A stretch of 64,000 bases of DNA from Rosistilla oblonga (GTDB lineage: Bacteria > Planctomycetota > Planctomycetia > Pirellulales > Pirellulaceae). Both the position numbers and the translations under genes were made by a program. The stretch is taken from NCBI RefSeq assembly GCF_007751715.1, contig NZ_CP036292.1, positions 6,393,339 to 6,457,338 of the forward strand, given 5' to 3'. Shown one piece after another: positions 48,506 to 56,322 of the stretch; within the stretch, counting starts at the first letter, position 1; every line of letters begins with the position of its first letter. The notes under the pieces are model-generated. The model was given only the letters and a program-made list of their open reading frames with translations, ran no database searches and was not told the origin of the DNA.

Positions 48506-48545
48506 CGATCGAATGTCATCCCATTCGATCGGAATGATTTTCTTG
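48506..48545 (+). terminator. Candidate riboswitch expression-platform terminator
   Basis: A perfect 10-bp stem, CGATCGAATG (48506-48515) with CATTCGATCG (48522-48531) and a 6-base loop, lies 35 bases after the B12 box. It is followed by GAATGATTTTCTTG, which is only moderately T-rich. It is a plausible termination hairpin for the OFF state. Control could instead be at translation of the first gene. Confidence 0.45.
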
Positions 48546-48647
48546 CAGTGACCAATTTGGCGTACAGCCCATCCTCGTCTCTCATCCGCTGCGCTTTCGA
48601 GCGCGATGGCAAGAGTGCGGTTGTGGCCAACGACGCCCAAATCTCTT

Positions 48648-49703
48648 ATGTCCCATTCCATCAAACACGAGTTTTCGTACGCAGTTGCCCCAACCAGCCT
48701 CGCCAAAAATTCAAAACGCGGTTTCACGCTCGTTGAACTTTTGGTCGTGATCAGCATCATCGGGGTCCTCGTCGGCCTGTTATTGCCCGCCGTCCAAGCA
48801 GCTCGCGAAGCTGCACGACGGATGTCATGCAGCAACAATCTAAAACAGATCGGCCTCTCGCTTCACAACTATGAATCGGCGTTCCGAGTCTTCCCGTCCC
48901 AGTCGTCATCGCCGGGGCCGGGTGCAGAGTGGACGACGCAGCGGGGCAGCTGGTTCACGTCGATCCTGCCGTTCATCGAACAAGACGGACTCTTCAGTTC
49001 CTTCGACAGTGACTATCACTGGCACGCCCCGGAGAATCTCGAAGCGGTGTCGACGGAAGTCCCAATGCTTCGCTGCCCATCGGCTCCCGATCGCACTGGG
49101 TTTGAGTGGACGGTGCTTGTCGATTATCCCAACGGTTCGTCGACCTATTCGCTCACCGCGAGAGACACCTATTACGGCGCCACCACCGACTACGCCAACG
49201 TCGGCGGTGTCGGATCGCAGCTGAGTGCAACGCTTCCACCACAGCAGCAACTCTCCGATCCAAGCAACTGCGGCGTGCTCAAATCAACCGCCGTACGATT
49301 GGCTGAAATCATTGACGGCTTGTCCAACACCGTCTTGCTGGTGGAATGTGCCGGACGGCCTGTGCTGTACCAAAACGGACGTGCGGTACCCGACGGTGCC
49401 ACTCCCAAAACATGGAGCGGAAGCTCCAGCGTGACGCGGCCCCTGCCGACCGGTGGCGTCTGGGCCAGCCACAACAAAGGGTTTCTGGTGTACGGATCCC
49501 AACCCGATGGCAACACCGCGATTCGTCCCGGTCTGTGTAGCGTGAATTGCAGCAACGACAACGAGGTCTATGCGTTCCATCCCGGCGGAGCCAATGTGCT
49601 GATGTCCGATGGGGCGGTGCGGTTTATAAGCGAATCGCTCCCGATCGAGCAGCTTGTTGCGTTGGTCAGCCGCAATGGGCGGGAGGTCGTTTCGATTGAC
49701 TGA
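48648..49703 (+). CDS. DUF1559 pseudopilin-like protein, first gene of the cobalamin operon
   Basis: The 351-residue protein has a type II/IV prepilin leader (KRGFTLVELLVVISIIGVLV with cleavage after Gly and Glu at +5), then SCSNNLKQIGLSLHNYES and the C-terminal HPGGANVLMSDGAVRFIS, the signatures of DUF1559. Planctomycetes carry very many of these surface or secretion-associated proteins. It lies directly downstream of the cobalamin riboswitch. Its stop (TGA at 49701-49703) overlaps the likely TTG start of cobQ, so it is translationally linked to B12 genes. I start at the ATG at 48648; an ATG at 48606 is possible. Its role in corrinoid uptake is unknown. Confidence 0.88.
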   Translation: MSHSIKHEFSYAVAPTSLAKNSKRGFTLVELLVVISIIGVLVGLLLPAVQAAREAARRMSCSNNLKQIGLSLHNYESAFRVFPSQSSSPGPGAEWTTQRGSWFTSILPFIEQDGLFSSFDSDYHWHAPENLEAVSTEVPMLRCPSAPDRTGFEWTVLVDYPNGSSTYSLTARDTYYGATTDYANVGGVGSQLSATLPPQQQLSDPSNCGVLKSTAVRLAEIIDGLSNTVLLVECAGRPVLYQNGRAVPDGATPKTWSGSSSVTRPLPTGGVWASHNKGFLVYGSQPDGNTAIRPGLCSVNCSNDNEVYAFHPGGANVLMSDGAVRFISESLPIEQLVALVSRNGREVVSID

Positions 49704-51267
49704 TCCGCCGCAAGCCAAAGTGTTGATGGTCGTGGGAACCAGTTCGTCGGCGGGCAAGAGCCTGTTGACGGCTGCGATCTGCCGTTGCTTCGCTCGACGC
49801 GGTTTACGCGTCGCACCGTTCAAAGCGCAGAACATGTCCAACAACGCAGCGGTCTGCAGCGGCGGAGGCGAAATCGGCAGGTCGCAAGCACTGCAAGCGA
49901 TTGCCGCGGGCGTGGCCCCCAGCTTGGACATGAACCCGGTTTTATTGAAACCCGAAGGGCAGACCCGTTCGCAAGTTGTGGTCAATGGCCAGCCGACGCA
50001 AACGCGTGAAGCGACCGATTACTTTCAACGCCGCGAACAATTGTGGCCCATCGTCACATCGGCTCTCGACCGACTGCGGGCCAACAACGATGTTGTCGTG
50101 ATCGAAGGGGCTGGCAGCCCGGTAGAGTTGAATTTGGCGGGCGTCGAACTGGTCAACATGTCGGTTGCCCGCTACTGCCAGGCTCCCGTCTTGCTGGTTG
50201 GCGACATCGAACGCGGCGGCGTGTTCGCGCAATTGCTCGGCACCCTGTGGCTACTGTCGCCCGAAGACCGCGCGCTGGTGCGGGGGCTGATCGTCAACAA
50301 GTTTCGAGGCGATCTTTCGCTTTTTGATTCGGGAGTGGAGATCCTGGAGCAGCGCGGCAAAGTTCCCGTGCTTGGCGTTCTCCCCTGGATCGGATCGCTG
50401 CACTTGCCCGAAGAAGATGCGGTGGCGCTGGACTGTCTGGCCCAGCCCAGCGATCCTTCAAGCGAGACAGACGAAGGCCGGCGCGTCGACGTCGCCGTCA
50501 TCCGGTTGCCTCACATCGCCAACTTCGACGACTTCGATCCCCTGGATGCCGAACCCAACGTTCGGCTGCGCTACGTTCGTTCGTGCAGCGATCTGGGGGA
50601 TCCCGATGTGGTAATCCTGCCTGGCACCAAAAACACCTTTGGCGATCTGAAATGGTTGCGCGACGTCGGGCTAGCCGATCGAGTGAAGCAATTGTCGGAA
50701 AAGGAAACGCACATCATCGGCATCTGTGGTGGCTATCAGATGCTGGGCCGACAGATCAACAACCCGCAAGGTCTGGAAGGCGGAGCGCATCGCGTCGAAG
50801 GACTGGGCCTGCTGGATGCCGAGACCACCTTCGGAGCGGCCAAACAGACTCGCCAGGTTCGGTTTGAAGTCCTCGACGAATCGGTCGTCCAAGGGATGCA
50901 AGGACAGACAGTTGTCGGCTACGAAATTCACCACGGCCAAACAGCAACTCAATCCGCTTGGTTGAAAAAGACCGACGCCCAAGAACCTTCGGAAGCAGCG
51001 GGCGCCGTCGATGGTGCCAGCGCCGCCGGGGGCCGGATCTGGGGATGTTATCTGCACGGCCTGTTCCACAACGATCCGTGGCGCAGCGCATTGTTGCGGA
51101 AACTAGGAATCTCGCCCGCCCCCGCTCAAGCCCTCTCATCGCACGACCAACTGCAACACTCTCTCGATCGGCTCGCCAATGCCTTTGAGGCACACGTCGA
51201 CTTTGATCGATTGATGGACATTGTGTTCGAATCCTCCCCTCCACAAGAGCCCCAACATGACGGATGA
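49696..51267 (+). CDS. cobQ: Cobyric acid synthase
   Basis: The 523-residue glutamine-dependent enzyme amidates adenosylcobyrinic acid a,c-diamide at four carboxyls to cobyric acid. The N-terminal ATPase part has LMVVGTSSSAGKSLLTA, FKAQNMSNNA and DIERGGVFAQ. The C-terminal class I-like amidotransferase has LPGTKNTFGDL, the nucleophile region IIGICGGYQMLG and YEIHHGQT. I choose the TTG at 49696 (LTDPPQAKVL in frame) because GGGAGG lies nine bases upstream and homologues start about here; an ATG at 49675 is an alternative. It overlaps cobO by 11 bases. Confidence 0.93.
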   Translation: MTDPPQAKVLMVVGTSSSAGKSLLTAAICRCFARRGLRVAPFKAQNMSNNAAVCSGGGEIGRSQALQAIAAGVAPSLDMNPVLLKPEGQTRSQVVVNGQPTQTREATDYFQRREQLWPIVTSALDRLRANNDVVVIEGAGSPVELNLAGVELVNMSVARYCQAPVLLVGDIERGGVFAQLLGTLWLLSPEDRALVRGLIVNKFRGDLSLFDSGVEILEQRGKVPVLGVLPWIGSLHLPEEDAVALDCLAQPSDPSSETDEGRRVDVAVIRLPHIANFDDFDPLDAEPNVRLRYVRSCSDLGDPDVVILPGTKNTFGDLKWLRDVGLADRVKQLSEKETHIIGICGGYQMLGRQINNPQGLEGGAHRVEGLGLLDAETTFGAAKQTRQVRFEVLDESVVQGMQGQTVVGYEIHHGQTATQSAWLKKTDAQEPSEAAGAVDGASAAGGRIWGCYLHGLFHNDPWRSALLRKLGISPAPAQALSSHDQLQHSLDRLANAFEAHVDFDRLMDIVFESSPPQEPQHDG

Positions 51268-51871
51268 AACCAACGAAGAACATCGCAAGCGGATGGTTCG
51301 GATCAACGAGATCAAAGATCGGCAACTAGCCAGCGCCACCAAGGAAAAGGGGCTGGTGATCGTTCACACCGGTGCGGGCAAAGGCAAATCGACGGCAGCG
51401 TTTGGGATGGCGATCCGCGCCCTCGGCCAAGGCATGAAGGTCGGGATCGTGCAGTTCATCAAGGGAGCGATCCCAACGGGAGAAGCCGAATTCATCAAAC
51501 AGATCTCCGCAACCGGCATGCCGATCGAAATGCACACGATGGGCGAAGGGTTCACTTGGAAGACTCAAGACCGCGAGCGCGATATCGCAACCGCGATGAA
51601 AGGCTGGGAGCAGGCGGTCCAACTGATGCGCGACCCGTCGTTCGACCTGATCGTGTTGGACGAATTAAACATCGCAACCAAATACGATTACGTCCCCGCG
51701 TCGGTGGTCGTCGACGAATTGTTGGCGAAGCGGCCGATGTTGCACGTCGCGGTGACCGGCCGCAACGCCAGTCCGGAACTGATCGAGATCGCGGATTTGG
51801 TATCCGAGATGAAGGTCATCAAACATCCGTATGCCCACGGCATCCAACCGCAACGTGGAGTCGAGTTTTGA
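51257..51871 (+). CDS. cobO: Corrinoid adenosyltransferase (CobO/BtuR/CobA type)
   Basis: The 204-residue enzyme transfers the adenosyl group of ATP to cob(I)yrinate diamide or other corrinoids. It has the P-loop IVHTGAGKGKSTAAFGMA near residue 35. Other landmarks are VGIVQFIKG, LIVLDELNIATKYDYV (Walker-B-like) and a C-terminal KHPYAHGIQPQRGVEF, as in BtuR family proteins. The start at 51257 (MTDETNEEH) lies inside the end of cobQ, and the stop overlaps the cobU start (TGATG). It acts on both imported and newly made corrinoids. Confidence 0.95.
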   Translation: MTDETNEEHRKRMVRINEIKDRQLASATKEKGLVIVHTGAGKGKSTAAFGMAIRALGQGMKVGIVQFIKGAIPTGEAEFIKQISATGMPIEMHTMGEGFTWKTQDRERDIATAMKGWEQAVQLMRDPSFDLIVLDELNIATKYDYVPASVVVDELLAKRPMLHVAVTGRNASPELIEIADLVSEMKVIKHPYAHGIQPQRGVEF

Positions 51872-52539
51872 TGTCGCAAGCTGACGAGCAAGATCAATCT
51901 TCCGGTCCGGCCGGCTCGGTGACGCTGGTTCTCGGAGGCGTGCGGAGCGGCAAGAGTCGGTTTGCGCAAGACCTCGCCGCGCAAATCGGCGGCGACGACG
52001 TGCTGTTTGTTGCCACCGCACAGGCTTCGTTTCAAGACCAGCCGGCCGACGAAGAGATGACGCGCCGCATCGATCATCACCGGCGGTCGCGTCCGTCGGC
52101 GTGGTCAACGCTCGAGCAACCACGGGACGTGGGACAAGCGATCCTGCAGACATCGCATCTGGCAAGCGTCGTGCTTGTCGATTGCTTGACCCTGTTGGTC
52201 AGCAACGTCATCTGCGACGGCGACCACTCCAAAAGTGGGCTCCACGATTTGGAAGCCCGCGTGATCGCGGAGGTCGATGCATTGATCCAGGTCGCTGCGA
52301 AACGACCGACACATTTGATCATCGTCTCGGGCGAAGTCGGTTGTGGCATCGTCCCCGAACATCCGCTGGGACGCACGTTTCGCGATCTGCTTGGCTTGGC
52401 GAACCAACGCCTCGCCGCCTCCGACGCGACAACCTACTGGATGGTCGCTGGACTGGCGATCAACGCGACAGCGATTGCATCCTCCACCGAACAGGCGGCT
52501 CAACAGATCCAACATCTCGCCAACGGAGCAGTCCAATGA
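51871..52539 (+). CDS. cobU: Adenosylcobinamide kinase / adenosylcobinamide-phosphate guanylyltransferase
   Basis: The 222-residue bifunctional enzyme phosphorylates adenosylcobinamide and attaches GMP, preparing the nucleotide loop. It has the P-loop LVLGGVRSGKSRFAQ at residues ~18-32, the DHHRRSRPS segment with the expected guanylylated His, VLVDCLTLLVSN, and VSGEVGCGIVPEHPLGRTFR near the C-terminus. The length is somewhat above the ~180-residue Salmonella CobU because of an acidic N-terminal tail and an insertion. It overlaps cobO by one base and btuF by four. Confidence 0.93.
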   Translation: MSQADEQDQSSGPAGSVTLVLGGVRSGKSRFAQDLAAQIGGDDVLFVATAQASFQDQPADEEMTRRIDHHRRSRPSAWSTLEQPRDVGQAILQTSHLASVVLVDCLTLLVSNVICDGDHSKSGLHDLEARVIAEVDALIQVAAKRPTHLIIVSGEVGCGIVPEHPLGRTFRDLLGLANQRLAASDATTYWMVAGLAINATAIASSTEQAAQQIQHLANGAVQ

Positions 52540-53531
52540 ACCACGCTCATCGTACGCTCCGATTTTGGTTGCTGCCTCTCCTAACGCTGCTCGCATTTGC
52601 CGCGGGCTGTCGCCAGGAAACGTCCAGCAGACCGGAGACCTCGCCGTCGGCGAGCGTCCAAACGATTTCCGATCGCCTGGATCGCGAAGTTCCGGCACAG
52701 CAACCCGCACAGCGAATCATCAGCCTCTCACCGGCGACCACGGAACTGTTGTTCGCCCTCGGACTCGGCGACTCGGTTGTCGGCGCAACCAAACATTGCA
52801 ACTTCCCCCCCGCAGCACTCGAAATCCCACGCGTTGGCGGCGGCACGCTGGAGAGCATCAGCGCCGAAGTCATCGTCGCGGCTCAGCCGGATCTGGTGCT
52901 TTGCAAATGGGACTATCATCAACCGTTGATCGAATCACTGGATCGGTTGCAGGTCCGATCGATGGCGATTGGTGCCAAGAATCTGCAGGAGTTGTTCGAA
53001 GAGGCGAGGTGGATCGGAAAGTTGACCGACCGCACCGCGGAGGCCGAAGCGTTGGTCAGCAGGATGCAAAACCAACAACAGCATCTGTTGAACGTCGTCT
53101 CGCGCGTCAAACACGATCCTCCGATCCGCGTCTTCTACGAAGTTTGGGACGATCCATTGATGACCGCGGGACCGGATTCCTTTATCGACGAATTGCTGAC
53201 GATGGCGGGGCTGCAAAACATCGTTTCCGACACGGCGGTTCGGTACCCAAGAATCAGTTCCGAAACGGTACTGCAAGGCGATCCCCAGTTGATCCTGGCA
53301 CCAACAACCCATTTTGAGCAAGTCGACCTCGCGGAGATTCGCTCCCGACCGGGCTGGGATTTGATCACCGCCGTGACCAACCAGAGAATCTACTTGATCT
53401 CGGGCGACGAGATCTCTCGCTGTGGACCGCGAGTTCTCGATGCGTTGGCAGAGATCATCGTGGCGGCATACCCCGAAGCACGCGAGGACCTGCAGTTGGA
53501 TGCAACCGACCAAACGAAGGTAGCACCCTAG
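52536..53531 (+). CDS. btuF: Cobalamin ABC transporter substrate-binding lipoprotein
   Basis: The 331-residue protein has a lipoprotein signal (LLTLLAFAAGC, lipid Cys near residue 25), then the BtuF/FecB helical-backbone binding fold. Landmarks are RIISLSPATTELLFALGLGD, VVGATKHCNFPP, PDLVLCKWD, VFYEVWDDPLMTAG and TAVTNQRIYLISGDEISRCG. It would capture corrinoids in the periplasm and pass them to BtuCD. It overlaps cobU by four bases and abuts btuC (TAG then ATG). No TonB-dependent BtuB receptor lies in the window. Confidence 0.92.
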   Translation: MNHAHRTLRFWLLPLLTLLAFAAGCRQETSSRPETSPSASVQTISDRLDREVPAQQPAQRIISLSPATTELLFALGLGDSVVGATKHCNFPPAALEIPRVGGGTLESISAEVIVAAQPDLVLCKWDYHQPLIESLDRLQVRSMAIGAKNLQELFEEARWIGKLTDRTAEAEALVSRMQNQQQHLLNVVSRVKHDPPIRVFYEVWDDPLMTAGPDSFIDELLTMAGLQNIVSDTAVRYPRISSETVLQGDPQLILAPTTHFEQVDLAEIRSRPGWDLITAVTNQRIYLISGDEISRCGPRVLDALAEIIVAAYPEAREDLQLDATDQTKVAP

Positions 53532-54536
53532 ATGTCAGCTCGCTGGAACATTCTGTTTGCGTCGATGGTGATGCTAGTTGTGGCGGTTTGCGTCTGCCTC
53601 GTGGGAGCCACCTCGATCTCGCCGAGCGAACTGTTTGCTGCGGCGACCGGCGGAGCTAGCTTAAGCGAATCGGACCGCGCGATCTTGTTCCAGCTGCGTC
53701 TGCCGCGAATCGTGGCTGCCGCATTTGTTGGCGGATCGCTTGCCGCAGCCGGTGTCGGCTTTCAGGGACTGTTCCGCAACCCATTGGCCGAACCGTATGT
53801 GATCGGCGCATCGAGCGGGGCAGGGCTGGGGGTGGCGATCGTCGTGATCTGCGGTCTGCGGGCATCGATCTGGTCGATCGGCGCGGTCGCCTCGCTTGCG
53901 ATGCTTGGTTCGGTCGGGGTCGTGATGTTGGTGTTGATCGTCGGCAGTTTGGCGCGAACCACCTCCACGACGTCGCTGTTGCTGGCGGGAGTGGTGATCA
54001 GCAGCATGGTCAATGCGATCGTATCGGCGCTGATGTTCTTGTTCGACCAAAAAGCGGTTGTGATCCTGTCGTGGTTGATGGGATCGCTTGCCAGCAGCCA
54101 CTGGGGAACGGCGATCTTGGCGGCCACTTTGGGTGGCGCAGGGATGATCGGAATCGGTTTACTGTCGAGGCCTTTGGACGCATTCGCCTTGGGCGACACC
54201 GCCTCGCAATCACTCGGATTGGACCTGTCCCGATTCCGCTGGTTGATCATCGGCGCCGCCAGCTTGGCGACCGCGGGCGCCGTGGCCGCCTCCGGAGTGA
54301 TCGGGTTTGTCGGTCTGATCGCACCTCACATGGCGCGGCTGTTCGTCGGACCTCGACATGCTGTTTTGATTCCGATGAGCGTTTGCATCGGGGCGACGTT
54401 GATGCTGCTGGCGGATGCCGTGGCTCGAACGGTGATCGCTCCGGCAGAACTGCCCGTCGGCATCGTCACCGCACTCCTAGGGTGTCCTGTCTTCCTGTGG
54501 TTATTACTCAGCCGCCGAACGGGAGCATCCGCATGA
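53532..54536 (+). CDS. btuC: Cobalamin ABC transporter permease
   Basis: The 334-residue FecCD-type permease has about ten membrane helices. Family landmarks are LPRIVAAAFVGGSLAAAGVG, FQGLFRNPLAEPYVIGASSGAG, GIGLLSRPLD, SQSLGLDLSRFRW and VIGFVGLIAPHMAR. It forms the inner-membrane channel for corrinoids with the BtuD ATPase. It starts immediately after the btuF stop and overlaps btuD by four bases (ATGA), implying coupled translation and balanced stoichiometry. Confidence 0.95.
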   Translation: MSARWNILFASMVMLVVAVCVCLVGATSISPSELFAAATGGASLSESDRAILFQLRLPRIVAAAFVGGSLAAAGVGFQGLFRNPLAEPYVIGASSGAGLGVAIVVICGLRASIWSIGAVASLAMLGSVGVVMLVLIVGSLARTTSTTSLLLAGVVISSMVNAIVSALMFLFDQKAVVILSWLMGSLASSHWGTAILAATLGGAGMIGIGLLSRPLDAFALGDTASQSLGLDLSRFRWLIIGAASLATAGAVAASGVIGFVGLIAPHMARLFVGPRHAVLIPMSVCIGATLMLLADAVARTVIAPAELPVGIVTALLGCPVFLWLLLSRRTGASA

Positions 54537-55330
54537 CGACTCTGTCAGCCCGATCGATCCGCTTTGGGTTCCATCGCGACAACGACGTGATTCGCGACCT
54601 GTCGCTGGATCTTGCCGATGGCGATGTGCTGGCGTTGTTGGGCGGCAACGGCGCGGGCAAGACGACGCTGTTGCGTCTGCTGGCTGGGCAATTGGTGCCT
54701 CAGCAAGGCGAGATCCTGCTGGACGACATGCCGATGCAAGCGTGGTCGCGGCGCGAGATTGCCCAACGCGTCGCGTTGATGCCACAGTCGGAGCGGTGCG
54801 AAGCAGGGCTTTCGGTTCGCGAGATGGTTCGACTGGGCCGAGCTGCTCATCGCGGTTGGTTGATGCCGTTGACCGAGGATGACGAACAAGCGGTCGACGA
54901 AGCGCTGCGGGTCACCGACATGCATCAGCTTCATCATCGGCAGGTCACGACGTTGTCGGGAGGCCAGTTGCAACGAGCGATCTTGGCGCGGTCGCTCGCC
55001 CAACACGCTTCGGTCCTGCTGTTGGACGAACCGACCAGCGGGCTCGATCTAAAACATCAATACGACTGCTTGAACCAAGTTCGCCAGCTGGCAAAAGAGC
55101 GGAATCTGATCGCCGTCGTCTCGATGCACGACTTGAATCAAGCGGCGATGTTCGCCGATCGAGTTGCCTTGTTGGCCGACGGGCAAGTCTTGGCGATGGG
55201 GGATTGCGAGTCGGTCTTTACCGAGGACTTGATCTACCAAACCTATGGCATCCGTGTGACCGTTGCGAAGCACCCCATCCACGACACGCCGCTAATCGTC
55301 CCGTTGTGCCAGGAAAGGTCACCGGGATGA
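54533..55330 (+). CDS. btuD: Cobalamin ABC transporter ATP-binding protein
   Basis: The 265-residue ATPase shows Walker A GGNGAGKTTLLRLLAG, Q-loop LMPQSE, the signature LSGGQLQRAILARSLA, Walker B VLLLDEPTSGLD and the switch His in VSMHDLNQAAMFAD. It powers BtuC. It belongs to the FepC/BtuD-type subfamily. Starts inside the end of btuC and its own stop overlaps cbiB by four bases. Confidence 0.95.
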   Translation: MTTLSARSIRFGFHRDNDVIRDLSLDLADGDVLALLGGNGAGKTTLLRLLAGQLVPQQGEILLDDMPMQAWSRREIAQRVALMPQSERCEAGLSVREMVRLGRAAHRGWLMPLTEDDEQAVDEALRVTDMHQLHHRQVTTLSGGQLQRAILARSLAQHASVLLLDEPTSGLDLKHQYDCLNQVRQLAKERNLIAVVSMHDLNQAAMFADRVALLADGQVLAMGDCESVFTEDLIYQTYGIRVTVAKHPIHDTPLIVPLCQERSPG

Positions 55331-56322
55331 TACCGATGTTTGTAATTCTGATTGCTGTTTTGCTGGACGTTCGTTGGGGCGAACCGCCCAACCGTTTCCA
55401 CCCTGTCGTTTGGATGGGATCGCTGATCGCATGGGCGAAAAAGAGATGCCCCGGCGATTGCGAAAATCGCAACGGCAACAAGCTCCGTTTTTTGTGGGGC
55501 ATCGCAATCGTTGTCGTCGGTTCCTGCCTGGTTGGACTGGTCGGTTGGATCATCCAGGTCGGAAGCTCGCGAATGATCGCGGGGGAATTTTTCCAAAAAC
55601 CGTTCGCCTGGGTGATCGTCGTGTTGGTGCAAGCCTTGGTGCTGAAATCGTGCTTCGGCATTTCGGCACTCTATCGTGCTGGACAATCGGTCTTCGAGGC
55701 ACTCAGCCAAGAGGACATTCCGCGGGCGAGAACGCAGCTCGCCTATCACTTGGTCAGCCGCGACGTCGAACATTTATCCGCGTCGCAGATATCGGCCGCC
55801 GCGATCGAATCGGTCGCAGAGAATACGTCCGATTCGATTGTCGCCCCGCTCTTCTTTTATGTTACCGCTGGTTTGCCAGGCGTTTTGATCTATCGCTTTG
55901 CCAACACCTGCGATGCGATGTTGGGTTATCGCACAACGGAATTGGAGTGGCTCGGAAAACCAGCTGCTCGCTTCGACGATCTCCTGAACTTGATCCCCGC
56001 ACGCATCACCGCGGTTCTGATGATCGCTGCGAACAATCCATTTCGCCGCGAAGCGTCGTCGGCATTAAAAACGTGGCTCCGCGATGCCCGCGCGACTGCC
56101 AGCCCCAACGCAGGGCATCCGATGAGCGTCGCTGCGGGACTGCTGGAGGTCTGCCTTGAAAAGCGAAACCATTATCGGCTGGGTTGGGAATTCCCGCCGC
56201 CAACTCGTGCTGACATCTCCCAAATGCTGGTCTTGTTCCGGCGCACGGTTTGGCTTGCCGTGATTCTCGCATCTGCATCCTGTCAGATCGCAATGTTCCT
56301 TCCATCCAGGAGCACTCCATGA
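55327..56322 (+). CDS. cbiB: Adenosylcobinamide-phosphate synthase (CbiB/CobD)
   Basis: The 331-residue membrane protein attaches aminopropanol (phosphate) to adenosylcobyric acid. It has four or more membrane helices, and family landmarks RWGEPPNRFHPVVWMGSLI, RDVEHLSASQISAAAIESVA, ENTSDSIVAPLFFY, RFANTCDAMLGYRT and SPNAGHPMSVAAGLL. It supplies the substrate for CobU. It overlaps btuD and the CobC-BluB gene by four bases each. The name CobD is also used for the unrelated decarboxylase, here fused in the next gene. Confidence 0.93.
   Translation: MIPMFVILIAVLLDVRWGEPPNRFHPVVWMGSLIAWAKKRCPGDCENRNGNKLRFLWGIAIVVVGSCLVGLVGWIIQVGSSRMIAGEFFQKPFAWVIVVLVQALVLKSCFGISALYRAGQSVFEALSQEDIPRARTQLAYHLVSRDVEHLSASQISAAAIESVAENTSDSIVAPLFFYVTAGLPGVLIYRFANTCDAMLGYRTTELEWLGKPAARFDDLLNLIPARITAVLMIAANNPFRREASSALKTWLRDARATASPNAGHPMSVAAGLLEVCLEKRNHYRLGWEFPPPTRADISQMLVLFRRTVWLAVILASASCQIAMFLPSRSTP

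Noticed and set aside
52101-52535. N-terminal extension of btuF
   Set aside because: The open frame extends upstream through cobU, but the ATG at 52536 begins a proper lipoprotein signal with the expected four-base overlap.
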